A stretch of DNA of 11,298 bases, from the NCBI GenBank assembly GCA_958439155.1, contig CAUBUJ010000048.1, positions 1 to 11,298 on the forward strand, written 5' to 3'. The position numbers and the translations under genes were made by a program. This document shows, piece after piece, positions 1-6,443 of this stretch (position 1 is the stretch's first letter; each line of letters opens with the position of its first letter). The notes under the pieces are model-generated. The model made no database searches and was not told the DNA's origin. It saw nothing but the letters and a program-made list of their open reading frames with translations. This stretch comes from an uncultured Veillonellaceae bacterium. Lineage in GTDB: Bacteria > Bacillota > Negativicutes > Veillonellales > Dialisteraceae.

Positions 1-4
1 AGAA

Positions 5-70
5 GGGAATTGCGACCGGTCGAGATGACGTCCATTTCGTCTTGTACCGGCGGCGGAGCCGCATATAAAA
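5..70. repeat. 66-bp direct repeat, left copy
   Basis: This copy matches the one at 216-281 at 64 of 66 positions. It contains the 10-bp perfect palindrome CGACCGGTCG, then GATGACGTC, and ends with a small hairpin (GCGGC, 3-nt loop, GCCGC) followed by ATATAAAA. The only two differences between copies fall in the 3-nt hairpin loop (GGA here, GAG there), so the stem is kept. Weaker similarity continues for about 25 more bases. It codes for nothing I can recognise and looks like an intergenic dispersed element. Confidence 0.9.
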
Positions 71-99
71 ATTTTTTCCTATTCCCGCCTCAGACCTTA

Positions 100-393
100 G
101 ACTCCGCTCCCATGATGCACAGACAGCTTTGTACCCGGGATCGACCCTAGCTGGGAGTCGTAGGATCTCTCCACTCCTCAAATCATTGTCCATTGTTTGT
201 GATTTCCCAGGAGGAGGGAATTGCGACCGGTCGAGATGACGTCCATTTCGTCTTGTACCGGCGGCGAGGCCGCATATAAAAGGAATTTTCCTATTTCCTC
301 TCCAGACTTCAGACTTCCGTCTCCAGACTCCGCGCCCATGATGCACCAACTGACCTCCGACCCCAGACATTTGACCCCGCTCCTATGATGCAC
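100..393. repeat. 21-bp unit ending ATGATGCAC, three copies
   Basis: A 21-bp unit of the form GACYCCGCKCC-YATGATGCAC occurs at 100-120, 326-346 and 373-393, with one or two substitutions between copies. The copies at 100 and 326 follow the two 66-bp repeats at similar distances, so they look like part of one larger composite element. Copy 373 is an extra duplication. Between them are AGACTTC-like heptads (about 304-329) and a CCCCAGACATTTGACCCC stretch. Together with the 66-bp repeats these account for most of positions 1-424, which contain no supportable gene. Confidence 0.8.
216..281. repeat. 66-bp direct repeat, right copy
   Basis: Second copy of the element at 5-70, offset by 211 bases in the same orientation. 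It has the same CGACCGGTCG palindrome and the same GCGGC/GCCGC hairpin. The 145 bases between the copies are not similar to the repeat, so this is two elements side by side rather than a simple tandem array. Confidence 0.9.
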
Positions 394-424
394 ACTGTGA
401 CCAGCCACTTCTGCCTTTTCCCAC

Positions 425-446
425 CAAAAAAGCCCCACCTGGGGCT
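425..446 (-). terminator. Intrinsic terminator of the lipid kinase gene
   Basis: Read on the minus strand this is a stem AGCCCC / GGGGCT followed by six T residues. It begins a few bases after the TAA stop at 450-452. It is the natural end of the minus-strand unit containing the lipid kinase and possibly rarD. Confidence 0.8.
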
Positions 447-449
447 GGG

Positions 450-1538
450 TTATTTTTCTTTGGTCTGCTCTTCTGTTGATGCCGGATTGGGCGGGGCAGG
501 TTCGTCTTCTTTTGTCCATGGGAAGAGGCGGGAGGAGGGGATGAACTGGAGGGCGTCCAGTTTTTGGAGGATCGCTTTCTGGATGTGTTCTTTCAGGAAG
601 CGCAGGGTGTGCGGGTAGGAGGGGTCGTCCCGGCCGGCGGCGGGGACGAAGACGGGGAGGCGGTCTGGGAGGATTTCCAGGTCCAGCGGGAAGGCCGGGC
701 CTTTGTCGCCGTCTACATTGGTCCAGAGTTCTTCACCGCCGAGGAGGGAGATCCGCGCTTGTTTCACGTTGATTACGGTGAGGAAGTCGGAGCCCATCTG
801 CATGCCGGCGAGGAGCATCGGTCCCTGGCGGAGGATGTGGAGCCAGTCGAGGTCGCGGAAGAGGGCGAGTTTGATCACGCCTTTGTTTCTGTCTTCCGGA
901 GGAAGGAGGTTCCGGAAGCTTCCTGCTGAGTCGGTGAGCATGGCCGCCATGAGGGGGGAGGACATCTGGATGGCGGTATCGCCGCCGGTTTCGATTTGGA
1001 AACGGTAGGATTTCTGCCGGGAGATGACCTGGAAGGCTTTCATGAAGTACGCGAGAGATCCGAAGAGGGTTTTTTCTTTGATGGTGACCTGGCTCACCGC
1101 TTCCGGGATGAGGCCGGCGGCGACGATGTTGATGAAGTAGCGGTCGTTGATGCGGCCTACGTCGATTTTCGTTTCTACCGCGCTTTCGAGCATGCGGATG
1201 GCGCCTCTTGGAGAGCGGGGCACGTGGAGGGCCCGGGCGAGATCATTGACGGTGCCGAAGGGGACGAAGCCGAAGACGGAGGGGCTTCCTTCTACGGCGA
1301 CCATGCCGTTGATCACTTCGTTGATGGTGCCGTCGCCGCCCATGCAGAGGATGTCATAGCGGGCGGCTGTTCCTTCCCGGGCAAATTCTGTGGCGTCGCC
1401 TGCTTTTTTTGTTTCTTTCGTTATGACATGGGCATAGCGGCGGGAGAGCACATCCCGGAGGAGGGGGAGGTACTTCGGCGCCCGTTCCCGGCCTGCTGTG
1501 GGGTTGATGATGATCATCGCCGTGTCTGTATGGTTCAT
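450..1538 (-). CDS. Diacylglycerol kinase catalytic-domain lipid kinase (DgkB/YegS family)
   Basis: Predicted soluble, membrane-associated lipid kinase that phosphorylates diacylglycerol or a related lipid with ATP, feeding phosphatidic acid back into phospholipid synthesis. The 362-residue protein has the family motifs in order: INPTAG near residue 11, the nucleotide-binding GGDGT at 67-71 followed by INEVING, and PFGTVNDLAR at 93-102. A C-terminal NVDGDKGPAFPLDLEILP segment matches the region where the family normally has its DGE-type motif. Family members are usually about 290-310 residues. The extra length is a hydrophilic tail of about 60 residues ending in a Pro/Glu-rich segment. The ATG at 1538 is preceded by GAGGAGGG, a strong ribosome binding site. 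It lies 87 bases downstream of rarD on the same strand with no clear terminator between. The exact lipid substrate cannot be read from sequence. Confidence 0.9.
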   Translation of the reverse strand: MNHTDTAMIIINPTAGRERAPKYLPLLRDVLSRRYAHVITKETKKAGDATEFAREGTAARYDILCMGGDGTINEVINGMVAVEGSPSVFGFVPFGTVNDLARALHVPRSPRGAIRMLESAVETKIDVGRINDRYFINIVAAGLIPEAVSQVTIKEKTLFGSLAYFMKAFQVISRQKSYRFQIETGGDTAIQMSSPLMAAMLTDSAGSFRNLLPPEDRNKGVIKLALFRDLDWLHILRQGPMLLAGMQMGSDFLTVINVKQARISLLGGEELWTNVDGDKGPAFPLDLEILPDRLPVFVPAAGRDDPSYPHTLRFLKEHIQKAILQKLDALQFIPSSRLFPWTKEDEPAPPNPASTEEQTKEK

Positions 1539-1580
1539 GGGGCCCTCCTCTTCCTGTATGACTGGAAAAATTCATTTTTT

Positions 1581-1586
1581 ATTATA
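1581..1586 (-). promoter_or_regulatory. Possible -10 box for the lipid kinase gene
   Basis: The minus strand carries a perfect TATAAT here, about 43 bases before the kinase ATG. No TTGACA-like -35 is found at 16-18 bases spacing, and there is no upstream TG. It may be a weak internal promoter in the rarD-kinase unit. Confidence 0.4.
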
Positions 1587-1625
1587 TCCTATGGGCCGGA
1601 AAATGGATAGGGAAGGGGGGCGTTT

Positions 1626-2498
1626 CTATTCTTTACACAGGGCATGGTGCTGTTTCAAAATGCCGGTGAGGTAGAGGCCTACCGCGGCAGCGGCGAAGCA
1701 GAAATTGACGGACAGAATGGGAGAGAGGGTCTCGCCGAAGAGGGGCGCCTGGAGGAACTGCATCGTCGGGGAGCCGTACATGAGGATCGCTGCGGTGCTG
1801 AAGCGGATGCCCTGGATTCCGGCGGCGAAGAAGGCCATGGGGACTGCTGTGATGAGCCCTGTCGCCGGGAAGAGGAGCCAGGAGCTGCCCATGTCCCCCG
1901 GGCCGAGGCCGGCGCTGTCCATGTACCAAATGACGGCCATTGCCGCAGGGACCATGAAGAGAGACTCGATGCAGACGGATACCGGCCCGGCGAGGGTCAC
2001 TTCTTTTTTGAGGACACAGTAGAGGGAGAATGTGAGGCACAGGGAGAGGGCGAGCCACGGCACATTTCCAAAGAGGAGGAATGCCGCGGCAAGTCCGGAG
2101 AGGGCTGACGCTGCGGCAGCTTTCTGCCAGTGATTGATGGGCTCATGGAAAAGGAGCGCCGACAGGACGAGGCAGACAATGGGATGGATGAAGGAGGCGA
2201 AGCTGGATTCGAAAATATGGCCGCTGTTGACGGTGTAAATGTAGAGGCCCGAATTGGCGGTGATCAGAAAGGACGCGCCTAAAAGGAGGAGAAGGAGCCT
2301 GGGCTGGCGGAAGGCGGCGAGGAGATCTTGACGGAGGACGGGCACGGCGAGGCACCAGAAGAGGCAGCACAGGAAGGAGAAGAGCACTTTCATGGAGAGC
2401 AGGTATACCGGATGGACGCCGGCGAGAAGTTTCCAGAACGCAGGGAGCATGCCCCAGATGAACTGGCTCAGAAGAAAATAGACAAGAAAGATAGACAT
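1626..2498 (-). CDS. RarD-type EamA/DMT family transporter
   Basis: Inner-membrane permease of the drug/metabolite transporter superfamily, 290 residues, with about nine to ten hydrophobic helices across its whole length. It has the layout of the EamA duplicated fold and the RarD signature features: FIWGMLPAFWKL near residue 13, an N-terminal-half HIFESSFASFIHPIV segment matching RarD 'EASLGYFINPLV', a central LKKEV after the fifth helix, and GLITAVPMAFFAAGIQGIRF matching RarD 'GIVTTVPLLCFTAA'. The ATG at 2498 follows a perfect AAGGAGG. The substrate of RarD proteins is not established; chloramphenicol sensitivity gave the name in other bacteria, so no drug phenotype should be assumed. It is divergent from the substrate-binding lipoprotein gene. 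Confidence 0.85.
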   Translation of the reverse strand: MSIFLVYFLLSQFIWGMLPAFWKLLAGVHPVYLLSMKVLFSFLCCLFWCLAVPVLRQDLLAAFRQPRLLLLLLGASFLITANSGLYIYTVNSGHIFESSFASFIHPIVCLVLSALLFHEPINHWQKAAAASALSGLAAAFLLFGNVPWLALSLCLTFSLYCVLKKEVTLAGPVSVCIESLFMVPAAMAVIWYMDSAGLGPGDMGSSWLLFPATGLITAVPMAFFAAGIQGIRFSTAAILMYGSPTMQFLQAPLFGETLSPILSVNFCFAAAAVGLYLTGILKQHHALCKE

Positions 2499-2530
2499 GG
2501 CGCCTCCTTATGGAACGAATCCTGTTTCCT

Positions 2531-2543
2531 TTGTACTATACGG
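2531..2543 (-). promoter_or_regulatory. GTATAGTACA motif, rarD side
   Basis: The minus strand reads CCGTATAGTACAA. It shares the 10-base GTATAGTACA with the site at 2650-2662, which reads in the opposite direction. The core is a GTA-N3-TAC inverted repeat and includes the TATAGT proposed as the rarD -10 box. Confidence 0.5.
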
Positions 2544-2563
2544 CGATTTTCCGGATCATACAA
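2535..2563 (-). promoter_or_regulatory. Promoter of rarD
   Basis: On the minus strand, TTGTAT (2563-2558), a 17-base spacer, then TATAGT (2540-2535). Spacing is ideal and the -10 has five of six consensus bases. Transcription would begin near 2528, giving a leader of about 30 nt that holds the AAGGAGG site. Confidence 0.55.
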
Positions 2564-2649
2564 GAAATGGAGGGCGCAGCAGGGCAGCGGTCATGGGAAA
2601 AGGCATGGCGCCCATAGTTTGGAGCCGCCTCCCCAGGGCCTTTCTTTTT

Positions 2650-2662
2650 CTGTATAGTACAG
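2650..2662 (+). promoter_or_regulatory. CTGTATAGTACAG palindrome before the binding-protein gene
   Basis: An inverted repeat CTGTA-TAG-TACAG lies 86 bases before the lipoprotein ATG. It holds TATAGT, and TATAAA follows at 2664-2669, so it lies over or beside the -10 region. No good -35 is visible at the right spacing, which is compatible with an activated promoter. It mirrors the site at 2531-2543. Candidate operator, not matched to any known regulator. Confidence 0.5.
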
Positions 2663-2748
2663 GTATAAAGCGGCGGGGTCCCCGCTTCTGCCGCCGGGGT
2701 ATGGCGCAGCGGCGGGCTTGTTTTTCCAGTGAAAAGGGGGAATCACAG

Positions 2749-3600
2749 ATGAAAGGCGGGCAGTGGATGATAGGGGCGGCAGCGGCGCTCTTCGTGGCGG
2801 CGGCAGCGGTCTTTTCCGGGTGCGGCACTGCGGGAGGAGCGTCGTCTGCAGCGGCTCCAAAGGCAAAGGTGAAAGTGGTGGTCGGCACCAGCGGGCAGGA
2901 AGCGAACTGGAACCAGATGGCTGACGCCGGCAAGGGCACGCAGGGCGTGGACGGCTTTGCCATCGATCTATGGAATGAAATCGCGAAACGGAACGGCTGG
3001 GATATTGAATACCGTATCGCTGAATTTTCCGCCCTCTGGGGCATGATGGACAATGACGCCATTGATTCGGTGGCAGGCAATATTTCGATCACCGATGAGC
3101 GGAAAACAAAGTATGATTTTTCCAGCCCGTTCTACATGGATAATTCGGTCTTCGTCTACAAGCCCTCTCTGGGGACGCCGGAGGATGTGCAGTTTTTCAA
3201 AGGGATGACCATCGGCGTAGCGGCGCCGGACAGTTCGAAACTGGTGCTGGAAGCGATGGACAAAGAGTATGGCCTCGCCATGGAGATGATCAATCTGGAC
3301 CGCGGCGCCGATGTGGTGCCCAATGTGATTTCCGGCGTATCCCAGGCAGGATTTATCGATAAGTCCATGGCGAATATTGCCATTTACAATATCAAAGCCG
3401 ATTTGAAAACCTTTGACCCCCATTACCGGGTCATGGGCAGCGCCTGCCCTTTCAAAAAGAATGACCGCGGCGCCATGCTTCTGGCCGGCGCGAACAAGGC
3501 CATTCATGAGATGAAGCAGGACGGGACCTTGAAGAAGATTTCTGAGAAATGGCTCCATGATGATATGAAGACCATGCCGGAGGATTTCTGGAAAGAGTGA
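2749..3600 (+). CDS. Amino acid ABC transporter substrate-binding lipoprotein
   Basis: Extracytoplasmic solute receptor, 283 residues, predicted to be anchored to the outer face of the membrane by lipidation and to hand a polar amino acid to an ABC permease. The ATG at 2749 is chosen because it follows AAGGGGGA and opens a signal peptide: KGGQW, an Ala-rich hydrophobic core, and the lipobox VFSGC with Cys25. The upstream in-frame ATG at 2497 would bury this signal. The mature part resembles the SBP family 3 fold (PF00497): VVVGTSG at the start of lobe I, GFAIDLWNEIAKRNGW, SVAGNISITDERKTKYDFSSPFY (typical ligand-binding T-x-x-R region), and a closing helix rich in Lys ending KISEKWLHDD. No permease or ATPase gene is present in the window, so it is a solitary receptor here. 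The ligand cannot be read from sequence; polar amino acid or cystine-type ligands are usual. Confidence 0.88.
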   Translation: MKGGQWMIGAAAALFVAAAAVFSGCGTAGGASSAAAPKAKVKVVVGTSGQEANWNQMADAGKGTQGVDGFAIDLWNEIAKRNGWDIEYRIAEFSALWGMMDNDAIDSVAGNISITDERKTKYDFSSPFYMDNSVFVYKPSLGTPEDVQFFKGMTIGVAAPDSSKLVLEAMDKEYGLAMEMINLDRGADVVPNVISGVSQAGFIDKSMANIAIYNIKADLKTFDPHYRVMGSACPFKKNDRGAMLLAGANKAIHEMKQDGTLKKISEKWLHDDMKTMPEDFWKE

Positions 3601-3730
3601 GAGGGGACTCTGATTTCCCGAAGGCTTTGCCATAGACAGGACGCATGGTACCCATGGGAAAGAGGGCTGGTCTGTGCTGTTTACAGGCACAGGGTTTCAA
3701 GATATGATGCTTACAATAACATACATGGAG

Positions 3731-3772
3731 AAAGGGCTCTCTTCCCCGCTGCGGCGGGGCGGGCCCTTTTTT
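3731..3772 (+). terminator. Intrinsic terminator after the binding-protein gene
   Basis: GGGC outer arm, inner stem CCCCGC / GCGGGG with a TGCG loop, closing GCCC and then six T residues. It lies about 130 bases after the stop codon. Between stop and terminator there is a small hairpin CTGTGC / GCACAG (about 3673-3693) and no gene. Confidence 0.8.
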
Positions 3773-3947
3773 CATGGATGAATGATTTGGTTAATTTTTC
3801 CCATCCTATAGCGCGTTCAGATGCGGGCCTTCCGGGGCCGCGGGGAAATACGGTAATCCCCCCTGTCACGATTTTCCGGCGGCTGCCGGGACGGGGCCGG
3901 TCTGAAGGCGGCAGAGAGACCATTCCAGTGTAGGGAATGGTCTTTTT
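3773..3947 (+). other. Unassigned foldable segment ending in a terminator
   Basis: A 145-base segment with no open frame worth calling lies between the upstream terminator and a second strong one. It can form GGGGA / TCCCC (about 3842-3861), a nested hairpin CCGGC-GGCT-GCCGG enclosed by CCCC-T-GTC / GACGGGG (about 3859-3896), and a weak GGTCT / AGACC pairing (3899-3903 with 3917-3921). A TATAGC at 3807-3812 could be a -10, but no good -35 accompanies it. It could be a small RNA or a relic leader. I find no T-box consensus (AGGGTGGNACCGCG) despite tyrS being next, and I recognise no riboswitch class. Confidence 0.35.
3917..3947 (+). terminator. Intrinsic terminator upstream of tyrS
   Basis: A 10-bp perfect stem AGACCATTCC / GGAATGGTCT with a 7-base loop, followed by T residues. 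It precedes the proposed tyrS promoter by about 75 bases, so it ends a transcript that starts upstream or lies in a long tyrS leader. Confidence 0.8.
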
Positions 3948-4019
3948 GTATGGGGAAGAATTTCTGCCCTGCCCGGACGGCGTTTCTTTCTGGGCAGCAT
4001 GGCGCGCTTTCTCTATCTA

Positions 4020-4028
4020 TGCTATATT
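4020..4028 (+). promoter_or_regulatory. Extended -10 promoter of the tyrS operon
   Basis: TGCTATATT fits the extended -10 form TGnTATAAT with one mismatch. There is no convincing -35, which extended -10 promoters can tolerate. Transcription would start near 4035, giving a leader of about 47 nt. The start codon at 4082 is preceded by GGAAAGGA. Confidence 0.5.
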
Positions 4029-4081
4029 TAGAAGTAAAATACTGCATATCCGGGAGTCATCCCTGATGGAAAGGACAGAGC

Positions 4082-5335
4082 ATGAATATTATTGACGAAT
4101 TGGAATGGCGCGGCGCTGTGAACCAGCAGACCGATGAGGAAGGACTGTACAAGCTGGCAGGAGAGACGGCGATTTCTCTGTACTGCGGGATTGATCCCAC
4201 CGGGGACAGCATGCATATCGGCCACCTCATTCCTTTTATGATTTTGAAGCGTTTCCAGATGGCAGGCCATCATCCCTATATTGTGATCGGCGGCGGCACC
4301 GGCGCCATCGGCGATCCCAGCGGGCGCAAGACGGAGCGCGTCCTCCAGTCGGCGGAGCAGGTGCGGCACAATGCGGAGTGCCTCACTGCGCAGATGGAGC
4401 GCCTCTTTGGCGGGGACGGCACATTCTCTATCGTCAACAATTATGAATGGCTTTCCCAGATCCATCTTCTCGATTTCCTCCGGGACTATGGCAAACTTTT
4501 CAGCATCAATGCGATGCTCGCCAAGGATGTGGTGGCGTCCCGTCTGGAGAGCGGCATTTCCTTCACGGAATTTTCCTACCAGATCCTCCAGTCCATCGAT
4601 TTCTACCAGCTCTACAAGCGGTACCATGTGGTGCTCCAGATCGGCGGCGCCGACCAGTGGGGGAATATTACAAACGGCATCGAAATGATGCGCAAGAAAG
4701 AGGGTATCACCGGCACTTATGGCCTGACGATCCCCCTTATGCTCAAGTCTGACGGCACGAAGTTCGGCAAGACCGCCGGCGGCGCGGTATGGCTCGATCC
4801 GAAGAAGACGTCGCCTTACGAATTCTACCAGTTCTGGCTGAACCAGGATGACCGGGATGTGGTGCGGTACCTGAAGTACTTCACTTTCCTCTCCCACGAA
4901 GAGATCGACGCGCTCGGAAAAGACGTGGCGGACCATCCGGAGCTGCGCAGGGCCCAGCGGCGCCTGGCGGAAGAAGTGACCCGCTTTGTCCACGGCGATG
5001 AAGGGGTGGAAGAAGCAGAGCGCGTCACAAAGGCGCTCTTTACCGGGGATATCGCCTCTCTCACCGCTTCGGAAATTGAAGGGGCTTTCCGCAATACCAA
5101 GGGCGGCGTGATTCCTGCGGCGTCTATGAATATCATTGACGCGCTCATGGCGGGGGGCGTGGAAAAATCGAAGCGCCAGGCCCGGGAAGATGTGAAGAAC
5201 GGCGCTGTCCGGGTGAACGGCGTCCAGGTGCGGGACGTGGAAGCGGAGGTATCGGCCCATCCCAATACGGACGGCCGGTACATGATCGTCCGGAAGGGGA
5301 AGAAAAATTATTTCCTTCTCGAAGTGAAGAAGTAA
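4082..5335 (+). CDS. tyrS: Tyrosyl-tRNA synthetase
   Basis: Cytoplasmic class I aminoacyl-tRNA synthetase that activates tyrosine with ATP and charges tRNA-Tyr. The 417-residue length is typical of the bacterial enzyme. The Rossmann catalytic domain shows YCGIDPTGDSMHIGHL with HIGH at 45-48, GGGTGAIGDPSGRKTER (about 70-86), the tyrosine-recognition helix SYQILQSIDFYQL, QIGGADQWGNI (from about 186), and KFGKT at 227-231, the bacterial TyrRS form of the KMSKS loop. The last 70 residues form an S4-like RNA-binding domain (NIIDALMAGGVEKSKRQAREDVKNG is split across 347-372). It is first in a same-strand run with gloA, tcdA and a C39-like gene. The gene contains no TTA, CTA or TCA codon over nearly all its length. 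Confidence 0.97.
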   Translation: MNIIDELEWRGAVNQQTDEEGLYKLAGETAISLYCGIDPTGDSMHIGHLIPFMILKRFQMAGHHPYIVIGGGTGAIGDPSGRKTERVLQSAEQVRHNAECLTAQMERLFGGDGTFSIVNNYEWLSQIHLLDFLRDYGKLFSINAMLAKDVVASRLESGISFTEFSYQILQSIDFYQLYKRYHVVLQIGGADQWGNITNGIEMMRKKEGITGTYGLTIPLMLKSDGTKFGKTAGGAVWLDPKKTSPYEFYQFWLNQDDRDVVRYLKYFTFLSHEEIDALGKDVADHPELRRAQRRLAEEVTRFVHGDEGVEEAERVTKALFTGDIASLTASEIEGAFRNTKGGVIPAASMNIIDALMAGGVEKSKRQAREDVKNGAVRVNGVQVRDVEAEVSAHPNTDGRYMIVRKGKKNYFLLEVKK

Positions 5336-5376
5336 AGGGGGCCTACAAGGGCTGTCCTTAGATATAGGAGGATTTC

Positions 5377-5745
5377 ATGAAATTTCTTTTCAATCATAAC
5401 AATTTCAACGTGCTTGATCTGAAGAAGAGCATCGCTTTCTATGAAGAAGCGCTGGGACTCCATGAAGTGGGCCGCATCGATGGCCCGGACGGTGCTTTTA
5501 TTATCGTTTACCTCGGCGACGGGGAGTCGAAACACCGCCTGGAGCTCACCTGGCTCCGGGACCGGAAGGAACCGTACAACCTGGGAGATAACGAATTCCA
5601 TCTGGCATTCACCACAGACGATATGAAGGCGGCCCATGAGAAGCACGCCAAAATGGGCTGCATCTGCTATGAAAACCCGCAGATGGGGATTTATTTCATT
5701 CATGATCCAGACAATTACTGGCTGGAAATCATTCCGGAGAAATGA
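5377..5745 (+). CDS. gloA: Lactoylglutathione lyase / glyoxalase I-type VOC protein
   Basis: Small cytoplasmic metalloenzyme of the vicinal oxygen chelate superfamily, predicted to isomerise the thiol hemithioacetal of methylglyoxal. The 122 residues comprise two beta-alpha-beta-beta-beta modules. All four metal ligands expected from E. coli GloA can be placed: His7 in FNHNNFNV, Glu56 in HRLELTW, His75 in NEFHLAF and Glu117 in YWLEIIPEK. The FYEEALGL helix and HDPDNYWLEI end are characteristic. AGGAGG lies 6 bases before the ATG, 41 bases after tyrS. It overlaps tcdA by four bases (ATGA). Whether the thiol cofactor is glutathione or another thiol is unknown, since many anaerobes lack glutathione; a related VOC function is possible. 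Confidence 0.85.
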   Translation: MKFLFNHNNFNVLDLKKSIAFYEEALGLHEVGRIDGPDGAFIIVYLGDGESKHRLELTWLRDRKEPYNLGDNEFHLAFTTDDMKAAHEKHAKMGCICYENPQMGIYFIHDPDNYWLEIIPEK

Positions 5746-6440
5746 TGAAGCCGTTGTATGAAAGAACGGCCCGAATTATTGACAAGGCCGGGGTGGAGAC
5801 GCTGGCGCAGAAGACGGTGGCAGTCTTCGGCATAGGCGGCGTCGGATCCTATGCGGCGGAAGCGCTCGCGAGGGCCGGCGTGGGTCACCTGATTTTCATT
5901 GACAAAGATGTGGTGGATGAGACCAATATGAACCGCCAGCTCGTGGCGGATCTCACCACGCTGGGCCGGCCAAAGGCGGAGGTCATGGTGGAGCGGGCCC
6001 GCCGGGTGAATCCGGACTGCGACGCCCGGAGCCTGGTCACCTACTACAAGCCGGGAGATTCCCAGTTCATTACCGATCTTCACGCGGATTTCATTATTGA
6101 CGCCATCGATGACGTACCGGCGAAGGTGTCCATTGCCGAGGAGTGCTGGAAGCAGCGCATCCATGAGGCGGCTTCCATGGGCACGGGAAACCGGCTCCGT
6201 CCGGAAATGCTGGAGATCGCAGATATTTACAAGACTTCCGTATGCCACCTGGCGCGGAAAATGCGGAAGGAACTGAAAGAGCGGCGGGTGCGCCACCTCA
6301 CGGTGGTGTATTCCAAAGAGCTTCCAAGGAAGCCCATCGGGGAAGGAAATGCGCCTGGATCGATTTCTTTCGTTCCCCCTGTGTCAGGAATGATTCTGGC
6401 GGGGATCGCGGTGCGGTACTTGTTGAAAGAGGGGAAATAG
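5742..6440 (+). CDS. tcdA: tRNA threonylcarbamoyladenosine dehydratase (ThiF/E1-like)
   Basis: ATP-dependent enzyme of the E1/ThiF/MoeB superfamily that cyclises t6A37 of tRNAs to ct6A. The 232-residue protein shows the nucleotide-binding GIGGVG at 30-35, Asp54 in FIDKD, NMNRQ at 62-66, RPK at 76-78, and DAIDD at 120-124. The TcdA-type ending follows: MGTGNRLRPEMLEIADIYKTSVCHLARKMRKELK. E. coli TcdA is 268 residues; shorter forms are usual in Bacillota. The start overlaps the gloA stop (ATGA); a second ATG at 5745 is an alternative start one codon later. The usual 'SVCPLA' appears as SVCHLA, a Pro-to-His change of unknown effect. Older annotations call such proteins HesA/MoeB/ThiF family. Confidence 0.9.
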   Translation: MMKPLYERTARIIDKAGVETLAQKTVAVFGIGGVGSYAAEALARAGVGHLIFIDKDVVDETNMNRQLVADLTTLGRPKAEVMVERARRVNPDCDARSLVTYYKPGDSQFITDLHADFIIDAIDDVPAKVSIAEECWKQRIHEAASMGTGNRLRPEMLEIADIYKTSVCHLARKMRKELKERRVRHLTVVYSKELPRKPIGEGNAPGSISFVPPVSGMILAGIAVRYLLKEGK

Positions 6441-6443
6441 GTC

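Noticed and set aside
5..393. CRISPR array
   Set aside because: The repeats are too long, only two or three copies exist, spacing is irregular, and no cas gene is present.
178..618. Short open frames over the left repeat field
   Set aside because: They lie across repeats and the end of the kinase gene, with no ribosome binding site or recognisable protein features.
2497..2748. N-terminal extension of the binding-protein gene from the ATG at 2497
   Set aside because: The extension would cover the divergent promoter region and hide the signal peptide. The ATG at 2749 has a good ribosome binding site and a lipobox in the right place.
3773..4081. T-box riboswitch controlling tyrS
   Set aside because: No AGGGTGGNACCGCG-like T-box sequence was found, and the segment before the terminator is short for this class.
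4028..5260. Open frame of 410 codons antisense to tyrS
   Set aside because: Same codon-register artefact. The tyrS reading carries all family motifs.
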